Shown in pieces: positions 22,157 through 33,645 of a stretch of 64,000 nt of DNA. Where the stretch lies: contig JAJIRX010000640.1 of NCBI GenBank assembly GCA_023853785.1, positions 62,001 through 126,000 of the forward strand, in the 5' to 3' direction. The DNA is from Psilocybe azurescens. Its lineage: Eukaryota; Basidiomycota; Agaricomycetes; Agaricales; Agrocybaceae. Both the position numbers and the translations under genes were made by a program. How positions within the stretch are numbered: the stretch's first letter is position 1; each line of letters opens with the position of its first letter. The notes beneath the pieces were generated by a model that saw only the letters and a list, made by a program, of their open reading frames with translations, was not told the origin of the DNA and ran no database searches.

Positions 22157-24105
22157 ATTCGACATTTTATTCGGTTTTTTTTCCCTTTGCAACTGCTACG
22201 TTATCTGCACTAGAAGCATAGCGTATGGAATAGCGAGGTATAGACGCAAGATGTTGACCTGTCAAAACTCGGATCAGTAATCGTAGCGGATTGTAATGTT
22301 TGCCTAGGCGGTTCCAGAGCGCGACTGAGTGAAAACAGTGTTAGACAGATGAAACTACTAGACTGAAAAGCATACAACTTACTGTATTGGAAGAAAATAG
22401 CAGAAAGAGGGAAAGGTTGGTTCTGATATTTATATTCATCAATGAATAAAACAATCACTTTTGAAAATTGACCTCTTGAGACGTATCTCCAATACAATAT
22501 AAACAGGAACGGCGCTGGACCGTGTATTCACCGTCATGTTCGACATGCTCTGGGGTGGGGTGCGTGCAACTTGAAATAAATCCCTCCTGATCACAAATAA
22601 AAAGAAGAGAAAATGAACAAACGGATCTCAAGGGTCATCGGTTACATGAGGCGCAGGATAAAACAACGTACCAGGAAGCCTCCATAGGTCTTTCACTCGA
22701 AGCATCAAGACAAAAGGGGGAAGTGATGCATGAATGCGAGGAGTCTCGATGCATGCTTGGACCAGCAGTGGCCAATCGAAGCTGAAGCTGGAAGTTCACG
22801 TGAGTATTGATTGCATGACGAGGGGAGAAGAAAAGCAACTCACCACAGCAAATAGTACATAATACACCTGCGTGGTTGGGAATAGGAGTGCGAGCAGTGT
22901 GAAGAGCACAATTCCAAACAGGAGCTGGTTAATATCGTACGACCACATGTCGGTGCTGTTGCGTAGAGCGCTTCGTCTCTTTCCTGGATTGAAAGGAATT
23001 GGGTTTGTGACATTGGCAGGGGTTTAGAAAGAGGGACAAGAAGTTGTGCGTACCCCAGAAGATGCCCTATAGAAGACCGTCGCCGAGCTTGACCCCTGCT
23101 GCCCAATATACGCCCCTCGCAAGCTCGTACCCCACTCGGAGATGGACAGTGAGACAAAGGGACAGGAGGTCTGAGATGAGGAATAGTAATAGTGTGAATC
23201 CGCCAATGAATATCAGGAGCCCTAGGGTAGTGAAAAGCGACGGTGCAAGAGGAGGTGTGATAGCTGTAATACCATACATATGAGGGTTTGGTTTTGATAA
23301 GAGCATGATTGAGACTCATAGTTCCAGGTATCGATGACTCCGATCACAGTCGTCACGTAGAACCGGCCAAGTTGAGTGTTCAGCTTGAGCCCTGCCAGCC
23401 ATGCGTCCAGCCAGAGTAGCGCAGCTCGGAGTAGTTGGAACAGAAGAGTCTGGAAAGGCGAGTTCAGTAACAGATAAGAGGAGTAGCAATAAGTATTGTA
23501 AATTGTCACCTGCATCATCTGGTTTGCTCTGTCGGCGAGGAAAATGCTGTGTTCTGAGAGAGAGGTCCTGAATGCGAAGCCGATCGTCATGTCGTTCATC
23601 ATGAGATATGCGGTATTAAAGGAACTGGATGTGTTTATGAATATAGAGCAGCATTTGGCGACGAAAAGAGAGATCACGTACTTGGCGTATCTATGAGAGT
23701 GGTTTGCGATGCCTTGTGTGCTTTTTTTTGTTGCAGGGTTGCCACTGGTATGATGAAAAAGACGGCTTGCTCGACTCGCACGTCGAACTGTTGCACTAGA
23801 AGTCTGCGTCAACACATGAAGGAGAGGAAGCAAGCAAACCTGTCGCAAACAGGTCCTTCAACGTGATGTATTTTGATACATTCCTGGATGTGATGTAGGC
23901 GGTACGGGAGGTTGGCTACATTTGCTGCGAGAGCGGATATACCCAGAGTGATATTTTGAAAAGCGACGCAAGGTATGATGCGAGGGCAAGCAAAGGAACC
24001 AATTTCGGGGACGCTGACGGAGATTGTAGAGTCCCTTGAACCAACGAAGACGCGTTCAACTGGCACATACAGCCTCAGTGTCGGTAATGGGTTGCCTGGG
24101 ATCAA
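22157..24105 (-). pseudogene. GPI1: GPI1 / PIG-Q homologue, copy B (5' deleted)
   Basis: The central region is open: NTAYLMMNDMTIG (about 23620), LADRANQMMQV, LGRFYVTTVIGVIDTWN (about 23360) and ISDLLS (about 23180). The family motif PAGLKLN reads LAGLKLN here (about 23395). The YDINQLLFG-like segment lies at about 22930. Near 22720 one base is missing relative to copy A, so HFPLF changes frame before VLMLRVKD. The C-terminus (GQHLASI-like, about 22250) ends at a TAA near 22160. Exons 1-3 of the N-terminus are deleted. It keeps the normal GTGAGT donor at the position where copy A carries a TIR insertion. Confidence 0.8.
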
Positions 24106-24364
24106 TTAGTAACAGTGGCAGCACGCACCTGATTCGTCGATGTCTCGTTCAGTGAGGTCAATTGATGATGGTAGCAACCTGTAGCAACGTCATAAGGAAG
24201 AGGAACGGGCACGTGATACGCACCCGTGCTGAAAGGGACCCGCCGACTGAGAGGCGCTCTATAACCCGACCTTTGTACAAAGTTAACACCTATACAGCGA
24301 GAAGCGATTTTCAGGGGTCTGTCCGCCTGTAAGCTCTTTCTGAGATCATATTTCACTTCCCTTT

Positions 24365-24470
24365 CATACAGACCGTACTCGAAAACTATGTAACTCTCGT
24401 CCAGCATGAAAACAAGCTCATCGGGCTCGCCCTTTGGGACGTGGCGGGTCACATCGTCTCTAAGCTCTCT
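24365..24470 (+). pseudogene. Rho GTPase fragment, copy B
   Basis: One exon piece remains: TVLENYVTLVQHENKL then LALWDVAG. It matches the switch I to G3 region of copy A (20671-20770), but the G3 motif DTAGQE is now DVAGHI. The P-loop exon and everything downstream are missing. Confidence 0.7.
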
Positions 24471-24704
24471 TCCACTAAAAATTTGGACGAGTCGCTTCAA
24501 AAATATCACCAGATACCACCCTACTCTATTCTACACCTGTGACCTACTGTAAAAGACGGCATCAGACGAGATTAGATGATGATTCAATTCCTCTTCGCAT
24601 TGCGATGGCGTCGATACACATGATTAAATTTTGACGACCTCTTCCAGCCTCTTCCAAAATTCAAACGTCTTTCCGATCTACGAAATTTTTCAAAAAATGC
24701 GATC

Positions 24705-24941
24705 ATGCGTCGGTTGATGGTGGCAGCGTCGACCAATCCTGGTGCAGGCAGCTCATCCTTTCGTAACTTTGTTCACATTTTCCAACCGTCGGTTTCAACT
24801 CTTCCACATTCCGAAGCTCCGTTGAGCTTCAATCGAAGCAGACGATGTGGATCAAATACTAGATCCATAGGTTCCCCTAAACGCGGTCAGGTTACACGAA
24901 AGCCGATGAAGGACGTGTACGTCCCACCTCATACTGCATAA
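24705..24941 (+). CDS. Small hypothetical protein
   Basis: This 78-residue open frame is rich in serine, arginine and proline, with no known motif. It sits in CpG-rich sequence and ends 3 bp before the end of a convergent frame on the other strand. No splice signals or family match support it, so it may be chance. Confidence 0.2.
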   Translation: MRRLMVAASTNPGAGSSSFRNFVHIFQPSVSTLPHSEAPLSFNRSRRCGSNTRSIGSPKRGQVTRKPMKDVYVPPHTA

Positions 24942-24944
24942 GAG

Positions 24945-25283
24945 CTACTGCTGGACCTTTTCGGCTTTTATGAATTCATCTTCAAGTCTGAAGTAGAAAT
25001 ACAGGCCGCAGGATTTGTCGATGTCCATGAGCGCACCTATTTCAGTGTTGTTGTCTTGTAATACAGATACCTTCAACATAGGCAGGTTCTTTTCAGATTT
25101 CGTTTCCGTGGCTTTGAATCTGCGCTTCGCTCCAACGCTCTCTGCGAGACAGCAAAGAATTTTCAAGCCAAAAGTTATATTGATCATGAAGCCCGCCGGG
25201 CACCTCCACAATAAACCCTTTCTTTCTGATGATTCATAGATATATGATACAGCAATATTGAAATTTTTAAATATGCAAGTCAA
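24945..25283 (-). CDS. Hypothetical protein
   Basis: This 112-residue open frame is unrecognised. The N-terminal half has two short hydrophobic runs (AGFMINITFGLKILCCL), and the C-terminal half is charged. It could be an exon or a relic of a longer gene. There is no supporting context. Confidence 0.25.
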   Translation of the reverse strand: MTCIFKNFNIAVSYIYESSERKGLLWRCPAGFMINITFGLKILCCLAESVGAKRRFKATETKSEKNLPMLKVSVLQDNNTEIGALMDIDKSCGLYFYFRLEDEFIKAEKVQQ

Positions 25284-26217
25284 TGTTCTTCAAGTGGTCG
25301 CGGTACAGTGAAGTCACTTTGGTCACAGCACCATGCTCTCAATTTGTCCATTCCACATCTACTACTTTTACTTGCATTATCCACACAACAGATGCAGTAG
25401 CTGCCACGTCTGAAGCCTCCAACATATCTATAGGATGAACGGACACAGTCCTGAACCAGCTATTTTGGATTACTCGGTCTGGCGGCCGGACTGGCCACTA
25501 TATCGCAAACCGTCAACTGTTGACATGCGGTGCAGGCATGCCGGCCTCATAGTGTGACAGTAGTGACTATCGTGACTGCGGGAGTATCGATAGTTTCGTA
25601 CTGACACACGGAATGTATAAGATAGTGAGGCTTAAGCACTGAATAGACAGGTATAATTGCTAGTTATTCACTGGGGGATTGTATCTAGAACATGGCCAGT
25701 ATTTATACTGTAGAATAGTGTCCTAAGACTATGTAAAAGGGTCTAGTTAAAGAGGTCATATTCAGGGTTAATGGTAAGGAATGGTTTCAGATAGAAAAGG
25801 ATAGTGAAGAATGGAGAGGGATAACTCGTGTATAGGTCGACGGAATGGAATGAAGTCGAAATTAAAGAGATAAGATAAAAGAACGATAATCAACGTGCGA
25901 GAAGTGTACCGGATCGTCACACATAGCCGGATATCATGTGGTGGGAATGTCGACGCCGGAGAACAAAGGAAACTCTTGATTGCTGCCATCGATATCGACA
26001 TCTACGCTCGAAAACACCGATAACCGTCAAATTTACAACTCACAATGAGTGGAACTAGGACCCCTCGTCTACTTCGGCTCCTTTGTGGGAACAAGAATCG
26101 CTCAGAACCTCAAATCAGCACCCTGCAAGAAGAATCCGAACACGGGCACGGGGTATGTTTATATTCCAATACCTTTCGTCTGTATTCACATCGGATTTGT
26201 AGCGCTCTCAGACGCCA
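25284..26217. other. Intergenic region upstream of the NLR gene
   Basis: CpG-containing unique sequence without a recognised gene. A TATTTATACTG at 25698 is a possible TATA-like element but lies about 520 bp from the start codon. Direct repeats of a GTGACTATCGTGACT type occur near 25560. Confidence 0.4.
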
Positions 26218-29200
26218 ATGCCTCGATCGAAACCCGGGTGGAAGGACAAATTGAAAGCCCGGTTCACAAGTAATAAGGCTTTGAGGATCAATGAACCTGT
26301 AGTCGTTTCTCCAGAAAATGCGATGGGGGATGTTCGTTCAATGTCTACCGAAGCCGAACAGGTATATACGTCACTCGCCTTCATGGGACTGCGGATAATT
26401 AATGCCTCTATGTCGACAGCATACTGTTGCGGAATCTGAAGGAAGGACCGATCAGCCTTCGATCTTGCCCCCTTCCATTGTTATGAATGCTCCGCAAGAT
26501 GAGACTCCGTCAACTGCTGGTACCATCGAGGTGAGATCCCAGCTTTGTAGCCGATATGTTTGATAGCTAACTCACGTCTTTTCAAGCATCCATCTAACTC
26601 TGAAATGATCGGAGGACAGATTAGAGAGCCCGTACTTCAAGCTGATCCACCCAAGGTTCGTTTCGTTTCTATTCAAGTTCGTCACTCAACTTACCATCGC
26701 CTCAAACCAGGAAACATCTACTGCCCAGCCCAAGATCCCGGACCTTGCAACCGTGGATGCCGCCCGCGATAATGCAAGTACGGGCATTTCTCAAATGACG
26801 GTCATCGCTGCACCTGTTCAAGGTGGGGCGACGGCAATCAGCAATGCAGATAATCCGATCGATCTCCTTGATTTTATGTCTTCGTTCCTCGATACACTGA
26901 CCAAGTTCAATTCCGTCGTAGACAAAATCGCCACGGTATGATATTCATACACTAAGAGCAAGTCCTGTGAACTCATCTCATGCCTAGATTCACCCGTACG
27001 CACAAGCAGCATGGGCCATTCTCTCTTTTGCTTCCAAGGTCCGTATCAAATATTTACCAATAAACGCAATTTAATCTATTTCCCCAGGCCATCATCAACC
27101 AGAAAAATTGCGACGACTCTGTTATCTCTCTGCTTTCGAAGATGAACGATGTCTATACCTTTATCAATAAGACCGAATTACGGGATATCAAGTCAATGAA
27201 GTCCGTCGTCGAGCGCATATGTCTTCAGACGCTGGAGTGTTCGTATTTCATTCGAGAATACTCGACGAATCAGAAATTCCGTAAGTCGCCTTTCCATTGA
27301 GGAATTGTTGTCGACTAACTCTTCTTTATTGTGCTAGAGACGAGGTTCCTCAAGAATATTTTCTCCGAAACCGACAAGCGTGTGCAGAACTACAACAATG
27401 TCTTCGATAGGCTCTTAGAAGAGTTCCGCGACAATGCTGCAGCAGATACGTTGGTGGTTGTCCATCGTGTTTGGGAGAGCGTAAAAGGCATGGAAACCCT
27501 GGGTACGAATTGCTTTCTTAAACCGACATTGTCGATCTCGTTTTGACGCAGATAATATAGCCGAAGATTCAGACCTAAACAGTATGCCATATGCTGGGGG
27601 CGCAACATTGGACACGCGAAAAATTTGCTTGGATGGGACCCGAGAAGAAATTCTGGATGAAATCACTGCTTGGATCAATGACACTGAGGAGAATACGCCT
27701 CGCATATACTGGCTCCATGGCAACGCTGGCACTGGCAAATCATCCATAGCTCATACGATCGCCAACCGCTTCAAAGAGCTTCGTCGACTAGGATCTTGCT
27801 ACTGCTTTGACCGCAATGAAATGGCCCAAGAACGCCACAAGAAGATCTTCACAACAATTTCCCGGGATATTGCAGAGCATGATAAGGAATTCCGGAGAGA
27901 ATTAGCAGCTGCCGTTCATTGGGACACGTCGCTCAAGAATACGAGTGATATTTTGCAGCAATGGAAAGAGCTAATCCTGAAGCCCGCCGAGATGTTTACT
28001 GATGCAATGACGGGCCCTATTGTGATTGTCATCGATGCATTGGATGAGAGCGGTGGATCAGATTCACGAGCACACCTTCTTCGTATCCTTGCCGGCAAAT
28101 TGAAAGATGAGAAAAGCCACATATCGAAACTTCCCCCACATCCGAATTCTTCTCACTTCACGAACGCTACCGGATATTGATGAGGTCTTTAAGAATGTCG
28201 AGCACGTCCGACAGAAGGCGATGGACAGCATTCCGCTTGAGTCAACTGAACACGATTTATCATGTTTCATCTCTGATGAACTGTCTGATTTGCATGGGAT
28301 TGAAAGTAGCAAAGTCATAATAAATTCCCTAGCAAAAGCATCTGGAGGTCTATTTGAGTGGGCACGTCTGGCATGTGCATTCATCAAGGACAACGATGCA
28401 GGACTATCTGCAGAGGAGCGTTTCAATCTTGTTATCAATCGGAATAAAACCAGCCCTGTCCCACTCCTCGATCGTATGTATAAACTGACCTTGGAAACAA
28501 TCTTCCCTCAGGATCAGTTGATGCGTAATCGTCGTCTCGATCAATTCCGATCTGTTATGGCACAGATGCTTGGAATTGCAGAACCACTTCCTCTCGCTTC
28601 CTTAGGTGTTCTGAGGCAACATTTCGTTGACAAAGATCTTTGCAAAATAGATGTCAGTACTATCATAAAGCCTATGGGTGCCTTGCTTAGTGGGACAACG
28701 GAACATTCTTCCACGATCCGTCCGCTTCATGCTTCTTTTCCTGAGTTTTTAACAGATAGAGAGCGGAGTGGCGAGTTCTTCATTGACTTGTCTCATATTC
28801 ACAATGATCTTGCAGGTGCCGCACTTGGGGTGATGCAGGATGGACTGAAGTTTAATATGTGCCAACTGTCAAGTTCTTATCTTGCCAATGATGAAATTCC
28901 AGACCTGTATGAGCAAGTTGAGAAGTGTATTCCTATAGAATTGTCATATTCATGCCGATTCTGGGCAGAGCACCTTCGGTGTGCACAGTTTAATTCAGCT
29001 CTTGCAGATGCAGTTCGTGCTCTGTTTAATCATGAGCGACTATTGTTCTGGTTGGAATCACTGAGCCTCCTCAAAGCAATGAATATATGTGCTGGTTATA
29101 TGTCCTCTGTCATTCAATGGGTAACAGTAAGTATGGCAGCAACTCTTTCAGTATTGTGGTTATTTTAAAATATACCAGTCTCATGTAGAGTGCCAGGATA

Positions 29201-31507
29201 TTGCTGACAATGCAGCAGATGTTCAAAAATTTATTTATGTGTTTGGTTGGCCAATCTCTTTCAGTACCCCCATCTTTATATATCTGCACTGCCATTTTCA
29301 CCAATGACTTCATGGATCTCAGCAAAGTTTAGAGGTAAATTGCTTAAAGGGCTACAGATTGTTGGTGGGCAAAACAAGTTCTGGCCAATAGTTCAGAGTG
29401 TGCTAAATGGTCATTCTGGAGGTGTTTTGTCTGTTGCATTCTCTCCAGATGGCAAGCACATTGTGTCAGGATCAAGAGACAACACCATCCAGTTGTGGGA
29501 TGCTGAGACAGGAGAACTGGTACATTTATCTCTTAAAGGACATCAAGCTTCAGTCTTCTGTTGCATTTTCCCCAGATGGCAAACACATTGTGTCAGGATC
29601 AAAAGACAACACCATCTGGTTATGGGATGTTGAGACAGGAGAACAGGTGCAACCACCTCTTGAAGGACATAATAGTGCAGTTTTGTCTGTTGCATTTTCT
29701 CCAGATGGCAAGCACATTGTGTCAGGATCACATGATAAGACTATCCGGTTGTGGAATGCTGAGACAGGAGAACAGGTGCAACCACCTTTTGAAGGACATG
29801 ACAATACAGTCTTTTCTGTTGCATTTTCTCCAGATGGCAATCACATTGTGTCAGGATCAGAGGACAAGACCATCCGGTTGTGGGATGCTGAGACAGGAGA
29901 ACAGGTGCAACCACCTTTTGAAGGACATGATGGTGCAGTCTTCTCTGTTGCATTTTCCCCAGATGGCAAGCACATTGTGTCGGGATCATCAGACAAGACC
30001 ATCCAGTTATGGAATGCTAAGACAGGAAAACTAGTACAACCACCTTTTAAAGGACATGACAATAGAGTCTTTTCTGTTTCATTTTCTCCAGATGGCAAGC
30101 ACATTGTGTCAGGATCAGAAGACAAGACCATCCGATTATGGGATGCTGAGACAGGAGAACAGGTGCAACCACCTCTTAAGGGACATGATAATTGGGTTCC
30201 ATGTGTTGCATTTTCTCCAGATGGCAGACGATTGTGTCAGGATCATATGACAAAACCATCCAGTTGTGGGATGCTAAGGCAAGAGAACTAGTGCAACCAT
30301 CTCTTGAGGAACATGATAGTTTAGTCTTGTCTGTTGCATTTTCTCCAGATGGCAAGCACATTGTGTCAGGATCATTTGACAACACTATCCGGTTGTGGGA
30401 TGCTGAGACTGGAAAACCGGTACAACTACCTCTTAAAGAACATAATGATGTAGTCTTCTCTGTTGCATTTTCCCCAGATGGCAAGCACATTGTGTCAGGA
30501 TCATCAGACAACATCATTTGGTTATGGGATACTGAGACAGGAAAACAGATGCAACCACCTTTTGAAGGGCATGATAGTGCAGTTTACTCTGTTGCATTTT
30601 CTCCAGATGGCAAGCACATTGTGTCAGGATCATCAGATAAAACTATCCGGTTGTGGAATGCTGAGACAAGAGAGCTGGTGCAACCACCTTTTGAAGGACA
30701 TAATGATGCAGTCTTGTCTGTTGCATTTTCTCCAGATGGCAAACATATTGTGTCAGGATCTGAAGATAAAACTATTCAGTTGTGGAATGCTGAGACTGGA
30801 AAACTGGTACAACCACCTCTTGAGGGACATGACAATACAGTCTTTTCTGTTGCATTTTCTCCAGATGGCAAGCACATTGTGTCAGGATCAGAAGACAAGA
30901 CCATCCGGTTATGGGATGCTGAGACAGGAAAACAGGTGCAACCACCTCTTGAAGGACATGATGGTGCAGTCTTCTCTACTGCATTTTCCCCAGATGGCAA
31001 GCACATTGTGTCAGGATCATCAGATAAGACTATCCAATTATGGAATGCTAAAACAGGAGAACTGGTACAACTACTTTTGAAGGACACAATGGTTCAGTCT
31101 CATCTGTTGCATTTTCTCCAGATGGCAAGCACATTGTGTCAGGATCACATGATAAAACCATCCGGTTGTGGGATGCTGAGACAGAGAAACTGGAGCAACT
31201 CCCTCTTAAAACTAATATATCAATATGTTTTTCTTCACACCCAGAACATGCTCTGGTTGGTGCTATTGACATTTTTGATGACATGTCTACTGTATCTGGC
31301 CATGGATTGAAAGTCTTATCAAGCATTGATGGATGGGTTCAAATTGGACCTCAAAACTATCTTTTGTTTTGGTTTCCACCAACTTATCACCCTCTATGGT
31401 ATTCACCAAACACTCAGCTGATCATACCAACTCATCGCCTTCTAGATCTTAGCCACATGGCTCATGGACATCTATGGGAGCTGTGCTACATAAAAAAAAA
31501 CATATAG
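26218..31507 (+). CDS. NLR-type STAND protein: helical N-terminus, NACHT, 14 WD40 repeats (five frame breaks)
   Basis: A fungal NLR-like receptor; relatives such as HET-E act in non-self recognition. Exons: 26218-26361, 26420-26530, 26587-26655, 26711-26935, 26988-27038, 27088-27280, 27338-27502, 27552-29126 and 29179-31507, splicing in frame from MPRSKPGW. The N-terminal region (about 26845-27500) is a helical domain common before NACHT in agaric NLRs. NACHT has Walker [11 protein letters not shown] (about 27718) and Walker [12 protein letters not shown] (about 28020). WD40 repeats fill 29407-31213, followed by a tail with GWVQ and LLFWFPP. Frame breaks lie near 28137, 29270, 29556, 30230 and 31075. 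No nonsense codon was seen in the frames read. This may be a pseudogene, or indel errors in the sequence. The promoter was not identified. Confidence 0.8.
29407..31213 (+). repeat. Array of 14 WD40 repeats, 129-bp unit
   Basis: Fourteen 43-codon units have the consensus [23 protein letters not shown](D/N)AETGxxVQPPxEGH. The x after SGS is R,K,H,E,S,E,Y,F,S,S,E,E,S,H in order. The residue before LW is Q, R or W. Units are almost identical in DNA otherwise, which points to unit exchange. Fourteen blades would make two seven-bladed propellers. Confidence 0.95.
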
Positions 31508-31582
31508 TTGTCTATATATTATGTATAATTACATGTTTTGTTCTTTTAAATTGTAATCTTAAAACTCAATGAAGACTCAATA

Positions 31583-32202
31583 GGGAGGTTCAAAGTTGAG
31601 CGAACTTGGATTCTCATTCTCGTATTCTATGATTTGTAATTGTAAAGTTCATGTTCCGCTGTGACCTATGTGTGACCGGATGCTTTTCGTTATCAAGATC
31701 ATCTTCGCTGAATGACTTCCCATAAACTTTTAGTATATGTCTGGTGCCAGTAAAATGCACCAGATGCAGAAAATAATGCACATACACCAGTTTCTCTCCC
31801 TGTCGCTAACATGTTATATTCTGCAACATCACAGAACTCACTAAGTCCAACTTTTGTACTATATGCCCATTTGTGTAACAGTTGCATTTCATTAGTGCCC
31901 CGAGCTTGGAGTAATTTAGAGAACACAACAATAGTCCATGCACACAAGGATTGCGACACATTTTCAGCACATTTTGTTTATTTAATCTTTGCAATATGGC
32001 TTTATTCAATGGTAACTACTAACTAGCTGGATAATGTTTCAAAGTGCTGAAAGAACACCTATAAAAAGGTCTTCATATACATAAGATCAACTGGCAATGA
32101 CAGCAGTGTGATAACAAGTGGCATGGCAGGGGCTTAAAAATGTGCTATATAAGGCTGTGAAATACGAGATCACATCTGAGTTCACTCAACTTTGAACCTC
32201 CC
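31583..32202. mobile_element. TIR element (GGGAGGTTCAAAGTTGAG), 620 bp
   Basis: The ends are inverted repeats: GGGAGGTTCAAAGTTGAG on the left and CTCAACTTTGAACCTCCC on the right. TA flanks both sides. Homology of the arms extends to a TCTCGTATT word. CpG is kept, so it is younger than the surrounding repeats. No transposase is seen. It starts 75 bp after the NLR stop codon. Confidence 0.85.
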
Positions 32203-32559
32203 TAATATGCCTTTGATAATTTATTGTTGGTATTGGTCTTTGGTAAAAAAATTATTTGCTTAGAAAATTAAAAAAAAATATGAATAATATCTGTTAGCTG
32301 TTGATGTTGTTGATAAAAAATGAATTGCTTGAATTTTTAATTTTATGTAGTCACCCCTGTTACTCATGGCTTGCAAGAAATTGAATGAACTGTTAAAGGC
32401 AGTATTTTACAATGTTTACTAGTATCAAATAAAACTAGTTAGTTTCAAATAGCTTCAAATGGGTTCCAAATAAAATCTTAGTTCTGGGTAGGTTCTGAGT
32501 AGAAATGAGTCATACATTTTTCAGCTACATTCCAAAGAGGTTGAACTCAATAAAGTCAA

Positions 32560-32600
32560 ATATATATATATATACATGAGAGAGAGAGAGAGAGAGAGAT
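32560..32600. repeat. TA / GA microsatellite
   Basis: A run of TATATATATATA is followed by (GA)n at about 32578-32599. Confidence 0.9.
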
Positions 32601-32639
32601 TATTAGAATGGATTCTAACTATATTCCAATCATTCTAAC

Positions 32640-33050
32640 TTCATTCTAAAAATAAGTCAAAAATAGTGAGATACACTAAACATAAATTGAACTAAGAGCC
32701 TTACAGATAGTAGTTTCCACACTCCACAAAACATGTTCTACCAACTTCACCATCACTGCTTGTGTCATTTAGCACATTTAATGGACTATATCCTCTTGCT
32801 TTTAAGACTAAATAATATATTTGAACACTTTTTCTGAAGCTATATCCATTTATTATATGTCAAAATTATCAGAAATTAAGGACAATATGCATGTAATTAA
32901 ATGATCATGTGTAAAATACTGTAAAATTGTAAAGTAATATGATGTTTCTTGTGCTTGTGTAGACTTTTGCATTATGTATTATACAGTGAGAGAAAAAACT
33001 GTATCATGTTTCAATTATTTTTAATAAATTATAAATAACTTGGAAAATAA
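32640..33050 (-). repeat. Repeat family R, copy 3 (partial), with tRNA-like A box
   Basis: It matches copies at about 33840-34170 and (inverted) 45110-45400 through the phrases TTCTGAAGCTATA(T/C)CC, TTTAATG(G/A)A(C/T)TATAT and AAATTATCAGAAA. Read on the minus strand it contains TGGTGAAGTTGGTAGAACAT (about 32735-32755), which resembles a tRNA A box. No gene. Confidence 0.55.
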
Positions 33051-33329
33051 GAAGTCTTTGAATTTTAACTATTATGTAATCTTGTTTTTTTTTCATACTA
33101 TAAATTATTTAAAGAAATAAATACATTGGTATAATTTTGTTTTTCTCAATCAAATCCTCTGATTTTGTTGATTATAACCAAATAAATGCAAATAAAATCA
33201 TGGGATTCAAGTGCATATATATATACTCTTGTACATTGGTTATAATTCTCTCCAACTTATCATTTCATCATACACCAACTTGCTATTGCCTAACACACTC
33301 ACATTATTTTTTTTCTTAATCAAAGAGAT

Positions 33330-33645
33330 TCTGCTCACTGAATTGAAGAAACTACCAGTGTTTCTATGTCCTCTATATCTTGTATCTGCAACAAATACTG
33401 TCTTGATCTTGCCAAGTCCACTGGTGGCTATTTTCAGAAAATTTTATTTTTCAATGTGCAATATGCACTTTGTCTTATTACTTCTCACAAGGCTGAAAAT
33501 GCTATTGAGATTACAAAAATCTTAAAAGAAATCATTAATCAATCCTTCATACCAAAAACAGTTTGCTGAGCCTTTTGAAACATTGGACTAGATGCTATAG
33601 TCAATCTTTACTCACTAAATGCTATAGAAAGGAACATATGGACTT
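33330..33645 (+). pseudogene. Tc1/mariner-family transposase, N-terminal DNA-binding fragment
   Basis: Reading across frames, the segments DLAKSTGGYFQK, NVQYALCLITSHKAENAIEITK, LKEIINQSFIPKTV and GLDAIV match the helix-turn-helix part of fungal Tc1-type transposases (usually STGGRPKKLS, AIRLITSGKAENA, LREITNQPLS). Stops follow TVC at 33569. The catalytic domain is missing: repeat R begins at about 33650. It is a truncated relic. Confidence 0.6.

Larger units (their letters stand above)
21490..24480. repeat. Tandem duplication unit B
   Basis: This is the second copy of the oxidoreductase-GPI1-GTPase block, in direct orientation to unit A. It lacks both TIR insertions of unit A but has lost about 0.5 kb holding GPI1 exons 1-3 (breakpoint near 24150) and all but one exon piece of the GTPase. 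Confidence 0.8.

Noticed and set aside
26045..26254. Upstream start for the NLR gene (MSGTRTP...)
   Set aside because: The frame ends before the NLR frame begins and has no match. The ATG at 26218 leads in frame through seven introns to the NACHT domain.
29407..31213. Regularly spaced repeats as a CRISPR-like array
   Set aside because: Units are contiguous 129-bp coding repeats without spacers, in a eukaryote.
29407..31310. Several long frames in other phases and antisense across the WD40 array
   Set aside because: A repeat of 129 bp (43 codons) without stops in one phase often stays open in others. Only the phase with [11 protein letters not shown] has a protein match.
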